From positions 1 to 47,375 of the forward strand of contig NZ_JAMOIE010000031.1 in NCBI RefSeq assembly GCF_024448935.1: DNA of 47,375 nucleotides. The letters run 5' to 3'. This document shows, piece after piece, positions 1 through 8,571 of the stretch. Within the stretch, counting starts at the first letter, position 1. Every line of letters begins with the position of its first letter. The notes under the pieces are model-generated. The model had not been told where the DNA came from. It did not search any database and saw only the letters and a program-made list of their open reading frames with translations. The stretch comes from Stutzerimonas stutzeri (GTDB lineage Bacteria; Pseudomonadota; Gammaproteobacteria; Pseudomonadales; Pseudomonadaceae). The position numbers and the translations under genes were made by a program.

Positions 1-54
1 CTAGGTTGTACCACGGCCGTGGCCGATGTGTGACCCGTTGCCTTCTCGGCGGGC

Positions 55-1647
55 TCAGCTCAGCTTGCGCGGATGCGCAAAGACGATACGAAAGCAGCTG
101 CCTCCCTCGTCTCGCTCTCGGTAATCCAGCCGCGCCTGATTGCTTTCGCACAGTTCGCGAGAGATATACAGCCCCAGCCCCGTGCCCTTGTTCTCGGTAG
201 TGAAGAACGGCTCGAAGATGTTCTGGACCTGCTCGGCCGGCACGCCTGCACCATCGTCGAGTACCTCCAGTACGGGGAGGTCGCTCGTCTCGTCTCGGAA
301 GAGTGCCAGCCATACCTGTGCCTGGTCATGTTTCTGGCCACTGTAGCGCAGGCCGTTCTGCACCAGATTGGTCAGCACCTGAATCAATTGATTCGGGTCC
401 ATGCGGGTCTGCAATGAGCTGCCCTGGGTCTCCACGTGGACAAAGTGCCGAGCGGGCAGTGTCTGGCGAAATTCGCTGGCGAATCGATGCACCCAGTATT
501 TCAGGTCCAGCAGTTGCGGCTCGGCCTGGCGTCGGCGCGAGAGCTGCAGCACGTTCTCGATCACCAGGTTCATGCGCCGCGAGTGATCCTGAATGATCTG
601 CGTCAGCCGCAAATCCGCAGCGTCCAGCAGCTCTGATTCCTGCAACAATTGCGCGGCATGGCTGATCGCCCCGAGCGGGTTGCGGATTTCGTGGGCGATG
701 CTGGCGGTCAGCCGCCCGAGCGACGCGAGTTTCAGCTGCTGGGCCTTCTGCGCAATCTGCGAGATGTCTTCGAGAAACACCAGCGTGTCCTGCTTCACGC
801 CATGCTGCAGCGTAGCGAAGCTCGGCTGCAGCGTGGCGCCGTCAGGCGTGGCCTTGAAGTTGCGCGGCCGCAGGGTCGGATTGTCACGCCAGCGTTGCAG
901 GCCCTTGATGATGTCCGGGCAGCACGGCGCCAGTCGTTCCCCAGTCAGTGACTGTTGTCCGAGCAGCTCGAGGGCGCCCTGATTGGCAAGCAGCACACGT
1001 TCCTGTGGATCGAGGACAAGGATTCCGGTGCGCATGCGCTGCAGAATCTGGGCGTTCAGCGCTTCGAGGTTGGCGACCTCTTCGGCGCGCTGGCGGGCAA
1101 GGGTTTCGCTGACTTGTAGCCGTCTGGTCAGACCCTGCACCAATAGTGCGGCGGCGAAGCACAGTGTGCCAAGTGCGGCGGCCTGGACGTACTGACTGCT
1201 TGCCGCGCTGTCGCTTAGGCTGAGGTAGAACGTCAGATAGATAAGGCCGGTTGCGGCGACTGCGGCGATGAAAAAGCCGACACGGCCGTGCAGCAGGATA
1301 TTCGCAATGGCGACCGCGACGATCAGCAGGTTGCCGATCCCGCTGGGTGTGCCGCCTGCGAAGTAGAACAGTGCGGCGAGTAGGCTGACATCCGACAGCG
1401 CGAGCGCCAGTACCGGTAGTTCTCGCTTGGGATTCTGCAGCAAGACGGCGGCGAAGATGTTGAGGATCAGATAGAGCCAGGCGCCGTAGTGGAACGCCGT
1501 CGGGTTGGTCATGCGCATCAGATCATGGTGCAGGTCGCTGCTGATGAGCAGAACCAACACCAAGCCGATTACGACGCGATAGAGATGATAGAGCCGAAGA
1601 ATTCGTCGGCCCTGGTAACCGAAAAACGTCAGGCGTTCAGTTCCCAC
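55..1647 (-). CDS. pilS: Sensor histidine kinase PilS
   Basis: Membrane sensor kinase that phosphorylates PilR to control sigma-54-dependent transcription of pilA (type IV pili). The N-terminal ~170 residues hold several hydrophobic segments, followed by a PAS-like region, a HisKA domain with the H-box SIAHEIRNPLGA near residue 319, then the N-box (LTNLVQNGLRYS), G1 (DDGAGVPAEQ) and G2 (GTGLGLYISREL) ATP-binding boxes. I chose the GTG at 1647, which gives 530 aa, the length I recall for P. aeruginosa PilS, and begins just before the conserved QGRRILRLYHLYR stretch. An upstream ATG would run deep into the neighbouring gene. The start overlaps the end of the PP0621-family gene by 11 bp, suggesting coupling. 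pilR would be expected just left of the window; the 54 bases left of the stop contain no recognisable part of it. Confidence 0.95.
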   Translation of the reverse strand: MGTERLTFFGYQGRRILRLYHLYRVVIGLVLVLLISSDLHHDLMRMTNPTAFHYGAWLYLILNIFAAVLLQNPKRELPVLALALSDVSLLAALFYFAGGTPSGIGNLLIVAVAIANILLHGRVGFFIAAVAATGLIYLTFYLSLSDSAASSQYVQAAALGTLCFAAALLVQGLTRRLQVSETLARQRAEEVANLEALNAQILQRMRTGILVLDPQERVLLANQGALELLGQQSLTGERLAPCCPDIIKGLQRWRDNPTLRPRNFKATPDGATLQPSFATLQHGVKQDTLVFLEDISQIAQKAQQLKLASLGRLTASIAHEIRNPLGAISHAAQLLQESELLDAADLRLTQIIQDHSRRMNLVIENVLQLSRRRQAEPQLLDLKYWVHRFASEFRQTLPARHFVHVETQGSSLQTRMDPNQLIQVLTNLVQNGLRYSGQKHDQAQVWLALFRDETSDLPVLEVLDDGAGVPAEQVQNIFEPFFTTENKGTGLGLYISRELCESNQARLDYRERDEGGSCFRIVFAHPRKLS

Positions 1648-1873
1648 CCGACTTGCTGTCCTGTTCCAGATGCGCCTGGCTGCAGTACCAGCGGTCATGG
1701 CTCTGCAGTGCTTGCTCACGGGGCAGATGTACGCCGCATTGAACGCAGCGCACTGTCATGACAGTGGTCTGTTGGGGCTTGCCTGGGGCTGCGGGCTTGC
1801 TGGTCAGGCGACGCCAGAGCCAGAACGCAGCCGCAATGAGGATGATCCAGAACAACAGTCGAAACAGACCCAT
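1637..1873 (-). CDS. PP0621-family small membrane protein
   Basis: A 78-residue protein with one N-terminal transmembrane helix (about residues 5-20, followed by WRRL) and a C-terminal cysteine cluster, CVQCG then a WYCSQAH motif, which resembles a small zinc ribbon. Proteins like this are encoded directly upstream of pilS in Pseudomonas, and the stop overlaps the pilS GTG start, so the two are probably translated together. The function is not known. A metal-binding, membrane-tethered accessory protein is a reasonable guess from sequence alone. Confidence 0.8.
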   Translation of the reverse strand: MGLFRLLFWIILIAAAFWLWRRLTSKPAAPGKPQQTTVMTVRCVQCGVHLPREQALQSHDRWYCSQAHLEQDSKSGGN

Positions 1874-1933
1874 ATCTCTACTTCCTGGCTAAGCCATGCG
1901 GGCCTGCCGATCTGGCAGGCTGCGGTAGGGTAC

Positions 1934-2941
1934 TCAGTCGAACAGGCCGAAGGTCAGATAACTCCACCATGAGCGGTCTTCGTCTTGCTCTTCCTTTGCG
2001 GCTTCGGTTTCCGCTTCTCTCAGTACGGGTCGCAGTTCATCCGGGAGATCCTCGGCGGCATTCTCATACTGACGCACCACGTCGCGGTTGGATTGCGAGC
2101 GGTCTGGGGCTTTGTTTTCCGTTTCGATCAGGCCGAGGGTGACGCGGGACAGCCAGCTGCGATTGTCGGCTTCCTGCTGGCGCGGCACAAATTCTCCCTC
2201 TTCCAGGCTGGGATGTTGCGGGTAGTTGAGCTTGAGCGTTTCCAGGCTGGTGTCAGCGAGCTCCTCGAGACCAAGGCGTTGATAGGCTTCGGTCATGACG
2301 GCCAGGCCGTCGCCAACAGCAGGCGTGCCCTGGAAGTTTTCCACTACATAACGACCGCGATTGGCCGCGGCCACGTAGGCCTGGCGGCGCAGATAATAGT
2401 CGGCGACATGGATCTCGCTCGCCGCCAACAAGTTACGCAGATAGATCATCCGTGCCTTGGCATCTGGGGAGTAGCGGCTGTTCGGAAAGCGAGTGGTCAG
2501 CTGGGCGAACTCGTTGAAGGAATCGCGCGCAGCGCCGGGGTCACGCTTGGTCATGTCCAGCGGCAGAAAGCGCGCCACCAGGCCGCGATCCTGGTCGAAG
2601 GAGGCCAGGCCCTTCAGGTAGTAGGCGTAGTCGACACTGGGATGCTGCGGATGCAGGCGGATAAAGCGTTCAGCTGACGAGCGCGCGGCTTCCGGCTCAA
2701 CATTGCGGTAATAGGCATAGATCAACTCGAGCTGTGCCTGCTCGGCGAAGCGGCCGAAGGGGTAGCGGGAGTCGAGAGCCTTCAGCTTGTTGATCGCACT
2801 GGTAAAGCTTTTATTGTCCAGGTCGGCCTGTGCCTGCCGGTAGAGTTCCGCTTCGCCGAGGTTTTCATTGATGGTTTCGTTGGACGAACAGGCAGCGGTA
2901 AGGGCGAATATGGCGATCAGCAGCAGGTGTTTCACTTGCAT
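1934..2941 (-). CDS. bamD: Outer-membrane assembly lipoprotein BamD
   Basis: Essential lipoprotein of the Bam complex, which folds beta-barrel proteins into the outer membrane. The start at 2941 gives a 335-residue protein with a short lipoprotein signal ([18 protein letters not shown]) in which the lipobox cysteine is residue 18. Downstream are TPR-like repeats typical of BamD ([59 protein letters not shown]). An upstream in-frame start at 3070 would place about 43 low-complexity residues before the signal peptide and is unlikely. It diverges from rluD, and the 288 bases between the two starts must carry both promoters. Confidence 0.95.
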   Translation of the reverse strand: MQVKHLLLIAIFALTAACSSNETINENLGEAELYRQAQADLDNKSFTSAINKLKALDSRYPFGRFAEQAQLELIYAYYRNVEPEAARSSAERFIRLHPQHPSVDYAYYLKGLASFDQDRGLVARFLPLDMTKRDPGAARDSFNEFAQLTTRFPNSRYSPDAKARMIYLRNLLAASEIHVADYYLRRQAYVAAANRGRYVVENFQGTPAVGDGLAVMTEAYQRLGLEELADTSLETLKLNYPQHPSLEEGEFVPRQQEADNRSWLSRVTLGLIETENKAPDRSQSNRDVVRQYENAAEDLPDELRPVLREAETEAAKEEQDEDRSWWSYLTFGLFD

Positions 2942-3229
2942 GGCGGCTTGCGTCCCTGTGACGGCTGGCTGTCTTGCGCTGAGCCGTCCTGTTATGATGA
3001 GCGCCCCGGCTGACCGGGACAAAGACGCAGTATTTAAACACAAGCGTGTTGCTGAAACCAAAGGCTGCACCCGTGTCGCTGTCGAGGGGCTGCTCAGACT
3101 CAGGATCTGCCCATGGGCGTCCTGCCTGTCGATCAGAGTCGCTCCCCTTCCTCATGGAGCGGCTCATCGCCGGTCGCAATCGGTCGAATCGCACGGTTGC
3201 CTCTCCAACTATTGAAGCGCCCTTTTATT

Positions 3230-4204
3230 ATGTCCACGATCACCACCCAGGCCATTCATCTCTGCGCCGAGGTGCCCTACGACCTCGGTGGGCAGCGCCT
3301 CGATCAAGTTGCGGCACAGCTGTTCTCCGAGCATTCCCGTTCGCGTCTCGCTGCCTGGATCAAGGAGGGTCAGCTCACCGTAGACGGCGCTGTCCTGCGT
3401 CCACGGGATACAGTGCATGCGGGTGCCGTTCTGGAGCTTTGCGCCGCGCAGCAGGCTCAGGGCGAATGGGTGGCGCAGGACATTCCGCTGGATATCGTTT
3501 TCGAAGACGAACACATTCTGGTACTGAACAAACCGTCCGGGTTGGTGGTGCATCCTGCCGCCGGGCACGCCGACGGCACCTTGCTCAATGCCTTGTTGCA
3601 CCATGTTCCCGATCTGATCAACGTGCCGCGTGCCGGTATCGTGCATCGTCTGGACAAGGACACCACCGGCCTGATGGTGGTGGCCAAGACCCTGCAGGCG
3701 CAGACGCGTCTGGTCGAGCAGTTGCAGGCGCGCAGCGTCAGCCGCATCTACGAGGCGGTCGTCATCGGTGTGATCATCACTGGTGGCACCATCGATGCGG
3801 CCATCGGTCGGCATGGGCAGCAGCGTCAGCGCATGGCAGTGGTCGAGGGCGGCAAGCCTGCCGTGAGTCACTATCGGGTGCTTGAGCGCTTCCGGTCGCA
3901 CACCCATGTTCGGGTCAAGCTTGAAACCGGGCGTACGCACCAGATCCGTGTGCATATGACGCACATCGGCTATCCGCTGGTGGGTGACCCACTTTACAGC
4001 GGGCGTTTTCGGATCCCGCCGGCAGCGAACCCGACCATGGTGCAAACGCTGCGCGATTTCCCGCGCCAGGCATTGCATGCGCGTTTTCTGGAGCTCAACC
4101 ATCCGATCAGTGGCGAGCGGCTGAAATGGGAATCGCCGTTGCCGGATGACCTTGTCTGGCTGCTGACGTTGTTGCAGCAGGATCGCGAGGCGTTTAGCGG
4201 GTGA
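3230..4204 (+). CDS. rluD: 23S rRNA pseudouridine synthase RluD
   Basis: Makes pseudouridines in helix 69 of 23S rRNA, important for ribosome assembly. From the ATG at 3230 the protein is 324 aa. An N-terminal S4-like RNA-binding domain (GGQRLDQVAAQLF, LTVDGAVLRPRDTV) is followed by the RluA-type catalytic core. The catalytic aspartate lies in HRLDKDTTGL, and the second core motif is LETGRTHQIRVHM followed by GYPLVGDPLY. The reading frame is open further upstream, but residues before this ATG lack conserved sequence. The stop overlaps the GTG start of the next gene (GTGA), so pgeF is translationally coupled. Confidence 0.95.
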   Translation: MSTITTQAIHLCAEVPYDLGGQRLDQVAAQLFSEHSRSRLAAWIKEGQLTVDGAVLRPRDTVHAGAVLELCAAQQAQGEWVAQDIPLDIVFEDEHILVLNKPSGLVVHPAAGHADGTLLNALLHHVPDLINVPRAGIVHRLDKDTTGLMVVAKTLQAQTRLVEQLQARSVSRIYEAVVIGVIITGGTIDAAIGRHGQQRQRMAVVEGGKPAVSHYRVLERFRSHTHVRVKLETGRTHQIRVHMTHIGYPLVGDPLYSGRFRIPPAANPTMVQTLRDFPRQALHARFLELNHPISGERLKWESPLPDDLVWLLTLLQQDREAFSG

Positions 4205-4935
4205 CCGACTGGCCGGAGAGCTGGATCCGCCCTGACTGGCCCGCGCCTCGCCGTGTGAGAGCGTGCATCACTACGCGCAGCGGTGGCGTGAGCCAGGCGC
4301 CTTTCGATGGCTTCAACCTGGGCGATCATGTCGGCGATGTGCCCGAGCGGGTGGCTGCAAATCGACAGTACTTGCAGCGGCTGCTCGGTTGCGAGCCTGC
4401 CTGGATGAGCCAGGTTCATTCCAATAACGCTGTCGAAGCCGATCCGCGCGGTTGCCCCACCGCCGATGCCGGCTGGACGGGTGAAGCGGGTATTGCCTGT
4501 GCGGTACTGACCGCCGACTGCCTGCCGGTATTGTTCTGCGACCTCGACGGGGCGCGTGTCGCGGCTGCCCATGCAGGATGGCGTGGGCTGGCTGCCGGCA
4601 TGTTGGAGGCTACCGTGGCGGCCATGGCGGTGCCTGGGCCGCAATTGATTGCATGGCTCGGTCCTGCAATAGGCCCTTCGGCATTCGAGGTCGGCGGCGA
4701 GGTGCGTGATGCGTTCATCTCTCGCCACCCCGCTTGTTTCGAAGCCTTTACCCCCAGCCATCGCCCAGGCCACTTCTTGGCCGACATCTACCAGCTCGCC
4801 CGAATCCGTCTGGCTGCATGCGGCGTTACGGCTGTCTTCGGCGGCGGTTTCTGTACCCTCAGCGATCCCCGTTTTTACTCCTATCGCCGTGCCGCCCGCA
4901 CAGGGCGCTTCGCCAGCCTGATCTGGCTGGAATAG
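4201..4935 (+). CDS. pgeF: Peptidoglycan editing factor PgeF (YfiH/DUF152 family)
   Basis: Multicopper-oxidase-like cytoplasmic protein of the YfiH family, shown in E. coli to remove mis-incorporated L-serine from UDP-MurNAc peptides. Older annotations say laccase or polyphenol oxidase. The 244-residue protein has the family's metal-site segments: QVHSNNAVEAD, ADCLPVLFCD, AAHAGWRGLAAG, WLGPAIGPSAFEVG and the C-terminal GGGFCTLSDPRFYSYRR. It begins with GTG overlapping the rluD stop, and the same rluD-pgeF-clpB order is found in other pseudomonads. Confidence 0.92.
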   Translation: MTDWPESWIRPDWPAPRRVRACITTRSGGVSQAPFDGFNLGDHVGDVPERVAANRQYLQRLLGCEPAWMSQVHSNNAVEADPRGCPTADAGWTGEAGIACAVLTADCLPVLFCDLDGARVAAAHAGWRGLAAGMLEATVAAMAVPGPQLIAWLGPAIGPSAFEVGGEVRDAFISRHPACFEAFTPSHRPGHFLADIYQLARIRLAACGVTAVFGGGFCTLSDPRFYSYRRAARTGRFASLIWLE

Positions 4936-4945
4936 ACAGCAGCCA

Positions 4946-4987
4946 GCGACAAGCGACAAGCGACAAGCGACAAGCGACAAGCGGCAA
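4946..4987 (+). repeat. Tandem heptamer array GCGACAA
   Basis: Five exact copies of GCGACAA in a row (4946-4980), then one copy with a single change. It begins 11 bases after the pgeF stop and precedes a second, different heptamer array at 5064. Confidence 0.9.
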
Positions 4988-5063
4988 ATTAAAAGCAGAG
5001 CCGAGAAAAGCGCTGGAGCTGGAGGAGTCAGTATTGACGCTGGCAGCCGTCATGCTGATTCGC

Positions 5064-5098
5064 TTGCAGCTTGCAGCTTGCAGCTTGCAGCTTGCAGC
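5064..5098 (+). repeat. Tandem heptamer array TTGCAGC
   Basis: Five exact copies of TTGCAGC followed by a partial sixth. It lies just upstream of the clpB heat-shock promoter. Copy number in such arrays usually varies between strains. Confidence 0.9.
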
Positions 5099-5106
5099 TT
5101 GCCCGA

Positions 5107-5134
5107 CTTGAATCTCCAACAATCAACCTCATCT
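5107..5134 (+). promoter_or_regulatory. Sigma-32 heat-shock promoter of clpB
   Basis: CTTGAA (5107-5112) and CCTCATCT (5127-5134) are separated by 14 bases, close to the sigma-32 consensus (CTTGAAA, 13-15 bases, CCCCATNT). It sits about 73 bases upstream of the clpB start, as expected for a heat-shock chaperone. Confidence 0.75.
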
Positions 5135-5207
5135 AAGGACCATCTCGCAGGCTTTCGTTCGAGTGCGTTTCAATGCACGGCCTGCCTTTACCTAGAAAGG
5201 TGATTAC

Positions 5208-7772
5208 ATGCGTATCGATCGTTTGACCAGCAAGCTGCAGCTTGCACTTTCCGATGCCCAATCCATTGCTGTTGGTTTCGACCATTCGTCCATCGAGCCC
5301 TTGCATCTGATGCAGGCGCTGCTTGAACAGCAGGGCGGGTCGATCAAACCGCTGCTGATGCAGGTGGGCTTCGACATCAATGGGTTGCGCCAGGCGCTGA
5401 GCAAAGAGCTTGATCAGTTGCCGAAACTGCAAAACCCGACCGGCGACATGAACATGTCTCAGGATCTGGCGCGTCTGCTCAACCAGGCTGACCGCCTCGC
5501 GCAGCAGAAAGGCGACCAATACATCTCCAGTGAACTGGTACTACTCGCTGCACTGGATGGCAGCACCCGTCTGGGCAAGCTGCTGCTCGCCCAGGGGGTG
5601 AGCAAGAAGGCTCTGGAAAACGCCATCAGCAATCTTCGGGGTGGCGAGGCCGTCAACGACCCCAACGCCGAAGAGTCGCGGCAGGCGCTGGACAAGTACA
5701 CCGTCGACATGACCAAGCGCGCCGAGGATGGCAAGCTCGATCCGGTGATTGGTCGCGATGACGAAATCCGCCGGACCATCCAGGTGCTGCAACGGCGCAC
5801 CAAGAACAACCCGGTGCTGATCGGCGAGCCCGGGGTCGGCAAGACCGCTATCGTCGAAGGCTTGGCGCAGCGCATCATCAACGGTGAGGTCCCGGACGGG
5901 CTCAAGGACAAGCGGTTGCTCGCGCTGGACATGGGCTCGCTGATTGCGGGGGCCAAGTTTCGCGGCGAATTCGAAGAGCGCCTGAAGGCGGTACTGAACG
6001 AGCTGAGCAAGCAGGAAGGCCGCGTCATCCTGTTTATCGACGAGTTGCACACCATGGTCGGTGCGGGCAAGGCCGAAGGCGCGATGGACGCTGGCAACAT
6101 GCTCAAGCCAGCGCTGGCGCGTGGCGAGCTGCATTGTGTCGGGGCCACCACCCTTGATGAGTACCGTCAGTACATCGAGAAGGACGCCGCGTTGGAGCGT
6201 CGCTTTCAGCGTGTGCAGGTCGACGAACCGAGTGAAGAAGACACCATTGCCATCCTGCGCGGCCTGAAAGAACGCTATGAGGTGCATCACGGCGTCTCCA
6301 TCACTGACGGCGCAATCATCGCGGCGGCGAAACTATCGCACCGCTACATCACTGACCGGCAGCTGCCGGACAAGGCGATCGACCTGATCGACGAAGCGGC
6401 CAGCCGCATCCGCATGGAGATCGATTCCAAGCCGGAGGAGCTCGATCGTCTTGACCGGCGTCTGATCCAGCTGAAGATCGAACGCGAAGCGCTGAAGAAC
6501 GAGGACGACGAGGCCACCAAGAAGCGTCTGGCCAAGCTCGACGAGGAAATCGTCAAGCTCGAACGCGAATATGCCGACCTCGAGGAGATCTGGAAGTCGG
6601 AGAAAGCCGAAGTCCAAGGCTCTGCCCAGATGCAGCAGAAGATCGAGCAAGCCAAGGCCGAGCTGGAGGCTGCGCGGCGTAAGGGCGATTTGGCGCGCAT
6701 GGCTGAGCTGCAGTACGGCATCCTGCCTGACCTCGAACGCAGCCTGCAGATGGTCGACCAGCACGGTAAGACCGAGAACCAGCTGCTGCGTAACAAGGTG
6801 ACCGATGAGGAAATTGCCGAGGTTGTCTCGAAGTGGACCGGTATCCCTGTTTCGAAAATGCTCGAAGGCGAGCGCGAAAAGTTGCTGAAGATGGAAGACC
6901 TGCTGCACCAGCGCGTGATCGGGCAGCACGAGGCAGTGGTGTCGGTGGCCAATGCGGTTCGCCGGTCGCGGGCCGGGTTGGCCGACCCGAACCGTCCCAG
7001 TGGGTCGTTCCTGTTCCTCGGCCCGACCGGTGTGGGCAAGACCGAGCTGTGCAAGGCTTTGGCCGAATTCCTCTTCGACACCGAAGAGGCCATGATCCGC
7101 ATCGACATGTCCGAGTTCATGGAGAAGCATTCGGTTGCACGCCTGATCGGAGCGCCGCCGGGCTACGTGGGCTATGAAGAGGGCGGCTACCTGACTGAGG
7201 CTGTGCGTCGCAAGCCCTACTCGGTGATTCTGCTCGATGAGGTGGAGAAGGCGCATCCTGATGTGTTCAACATCTTGCTGCAGGTGCTTGAGGATGGTCG
7301 TCTGACCGACAGTCATGGGCGTACGGTGGACTTCCGCAACACCGTGATCGTGATGACGTCGAACCTGGGTTCGAGCCAGATTCAGGAGCTGGTCGGCGAT
7401 CCCGATGCGCAGCGTGCGGCAGTCATGGATGCCGTGAGCCATCACTTCCGGCCGGAGTTCATTAACCGTATCGACGAAGTGGTGGTCTTTGATCCGCTGG
7501 CTCGCGATCAGATCGCTGGCATCGCGCGCATTCAGCTGGGCCGCCTGCGGCAGCGGCTGGCCGAGCGCGAGCTGAGTCTGGAGCTGAGCGACGAGGCCAT
7601 GGATAAGCTGGTTGCAGTAGGTTACGACCCGGTCTATGGCGCGCGGCCTTTGAAGCGAGCCATTCAGCGCTGGATCGAGAATCCGCTGGCGCAGCAGATA
7701 CTCTCTGGTGCCTTCGAGCCGGGCTCGAACATCTCGGGGAGGGTGCAGGATGACGAGATCGTCTTCGCCTGA
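5208..7772 (+). CDS. clpB: Protein disaggregase ClpB
   Basis: Hexameric AAA+ chaperone that, with DnaK, pulls polypeptides out of aggregates after heat stress. The protein is 854 aa, a normal length. An N-terminal Clp-N domain (about 1-145) precedes NBD1 with Walker [12 protein letters not shown] near residue 206 and Walker [18 protein letters not shown] long charged coiled-coil middle domain (about 400-530) follows, then NBD2 with Walker [11 protein letters not shown] near residue 607 and Walker [16 protein letters not shown], and a C-terminal D2-small domain ([15 protein letters not shown]). A sigma-32-type promoter lies upstream. The tRNA cluster that follows has its own promoter. Confidence 0.98.
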   Translation: MRIDRLTSKLQLALSDAQSIAVGFDHSSIEPLHLMQALLEQQGGSIKPLLMQVGFDINGLRQALSKELDQLPKLQNPTGDMNMSQDLARLLNQADRLAQQKGDQYISSELVLLAALDGSTRLGKLLLAQGVSKKALENAISNLRGGEAVNDPNAEESRQALDKYTVDMTKRAEDGKLDPVIGRDDEIRRTIQVLQRRTKNNPVLIGEPGVGKTAIVEGLAQRIINGEVPDGLKDKRLLALDMGSLIAGAKFRGEFEERLKAVLNELSKQEGRVILFIDELHTMVGAGKAEGAMDAGNMLKPALARGELHCVGATTLDEYRQYIEKDAALERRFQRVQVDEPSEEDTIAILRGLKERYEVHHGVSITDGAIIAAAKLSHRYITDRQLPDKAIDLIDEAASRIRMEIDSKPEELDRLDRRLIQLKIEREALKNEDDEATKKRLAKLDEEIVKLEREYADLEEIWKSEKAEVQGSAQMQQKIEQAKAELEAARRKGDLARMAELQYGILPDLERSLQMVDQHGKTENQLLRNKVTDEEIAEVVSKWTGIPVSKMLEGEREKLLKMEDLLHQRVIGQHEAVVSVANAVRRSRAGLADPNRPSGSFLFLGPTGVGKTELCKALAEFLFDTEEAMIRIDMSEFMEKHSVARLIGAPPGYVGYEEGGYLTEAVRRKPYSVILLDEVEKAHPDVFNILLQVLEDGRLTDSHGRTVDFRNTVIVMTSNLGSSQIQELVGDPDAQRAAVMDAVSHHFRPEFINRIDEVVVFDPLARDQIAGIARIQLGRLRQRLAERELSLELSDEAMDKLVAVGYDPVYGARPLKRAIQRWIENPLAQQILSGAFEPGSNISGRVQDDEIVFA

Positions 7773-7883
7773 TCGACGGGTGCTGGCGCCGTTCCGTCGA
7801 ACGCTGCCAGCGGCTCTGTCGCCCGCACAGCGGGTCGGACTGTCGCATCGTGCAAATCATTGTACTAAATCGTATTTTTTCTG

Positions 7884-7911
7884 TTGACAGGCGCGCCGAG
7901 AACCGTAAAAT
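7884..7911 (+). promoter_or_regulatory. Sigma-70 promoter of the tRNA operon
   Basis: A perfect -35 TTGACA (7884-7889), a 16-base spacer and -10 TAAAAT (7906-7911), followed by the GC-rich sequence GGCGCGCC. A GC-rich discriminator after the -10 is typical of stringently controlled stable-RNA promoters. The first tRNA starts about 65 bases downstream. Confidence 0.8.
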
Positions 7912-7975
7912 GGCGCGCCTCTGAGGGGGGAAAGCAAGCAGTAACGCAGACCACCTGAGGAGCTGGAAATGAAGT

Positions 7976-8051
7976 TCCGCGATAGCTCAGTCGGTAGAGC
8001 AAATGACTGTTAATCATTGGGTCCCAGGTTCGAGTCCTGGTCGCGGAGCCA
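7976..8051 (+). tRNA. tRNA-Asn (GTT)
   Basis: Acceptor arms TCCGCGA/TCGCGGA pair perfectly, the anticodon loop is CTGTTAA, the T-loop is TTCGAGT and CCA is encoded. First gene of a tRNA cluster downstream of clpB. Confidence 0.97.
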
Positions 8052-8061
8052 AATTCCATAT

Positions 8062-8138
8062 CGGGGTATAGCGCAGTCCGGTAGCGCGCCTGCTTTGGGA
8101 GCAGGATGTCGGGAGTTCGAATCCCCCTACCCCGACCA
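8062..8138 (+). tRNA. tRNA-Pro (TGG), copy 1
   Basis: Acceptor CGGGGTA/TACCCCG, anticodon loop with TGG in TTTGGGA, T-loop TTCGAAT and encoded CCA. The T-stem (GGGAG/CCCCC) contains one A-C mismatch. Confidence 0.96.
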
Positions 8139-8143
8139 TTTCT

Positions 8144-8219
8144 GGGTCGTTAGCTCAGTTGGTAGAGCAGTTGGCTTTTAACCAATTGGTCGTAGGTTCG
8201 AATCCCACACGACCCACCA
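8144..8219 (+). tRNA. tRNA-Lys (TTT)
   Basis: Acceptor GGGTCGT/ACGACCC, anticodon TTT in CTTTTAA, T-loop TTCGAAT and encoded CCA. The clpB-linked tRNA-Lys is a known attachment site of pKLC102/PAPI-1-like elements in P. aeruginosa, and its 3' end is a candidate left boundary of the accessory DNA that follows. Confidence 0.97.
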
Positions 8220-8325
8220 TTTTCAAAGCGGATGTGTGTTTTTTCAGAGTCGAGTTAAGCGGTATCTACTCAATAGACATGCAGCCGTCTGCGGCAGACA
8301 TTAGTTTCGATGCCGCATGATGTCA

Positions 8326-8352
8326 ATATGCACCGGTTTTTTCGGTGCATAT
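8326..8352 (+). other. Perfect hairpin between tRNA-Lys and tRNA-Pro copy 2
   Basis: Ten-base perfect arms (ATATGCACCG/CGGTGCATAT) around a seven-base loop, ending two bases before the second tRNA-Pro. It could stabilise or process the transcript, or act as an intrinsic pause. It lacks the T-run of a classical terminator on the 3' side. Confidence 0.6.
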
Positions 8353-8354
8353 AC

Positions 8355-8431
8355 CGGGGTATAGCGCAGTCCGGTAGCGCGCCTGCTTTGGGAGCAGGAT
8401 GTCAGGAGTTCGAATCCCCTTACCCCGACCA
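8355..8431 (+). tRNA. tRNA-Pro (TGG), copy 2
   Basis: Near-identical to copy 1 except for a paired change in the T-stem (AGGAG/CCCCT instead of GGGAG/CCCCC). It is a complete, foldable tRNA with CCA. It may be chromosomal or may have arrived with the island. Confidence 0.95.
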
Positions 8432-8440
8432 GCCTTCATA

Positions 8441-8466
8441 AAAAACGCCTTAAGGGCGTTTTTTTT
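8441..8466 (+). terminator. Rho-independent terminator of the tRNA cluster
   Basis: Inverted repeat AAAAACGCC/GGCGTTTTT with a five-base loop, followed by a T-run to 8466, directly after the last tRNA. The A-run makes it potentially bidirectional, so it could also serve the converging integrase gene. Confidence 0.85.
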
Positions 8467-8571
8467 GCTTTACGCAAGCACCTCTCCAAAATTTCGCCTT
8501 CGTGTTGGCGAGCTCATGCTCCTCGTGTCGAAAACAAGGCTGGGCTAGAATCCAGAATAACCGACGAGCGG

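Noticed and set aside
4946..5102. CRISPR-like array
   Set aside because: The repeats are 7 bases long and contiguous with no spacers; they are simple tandem repeats.
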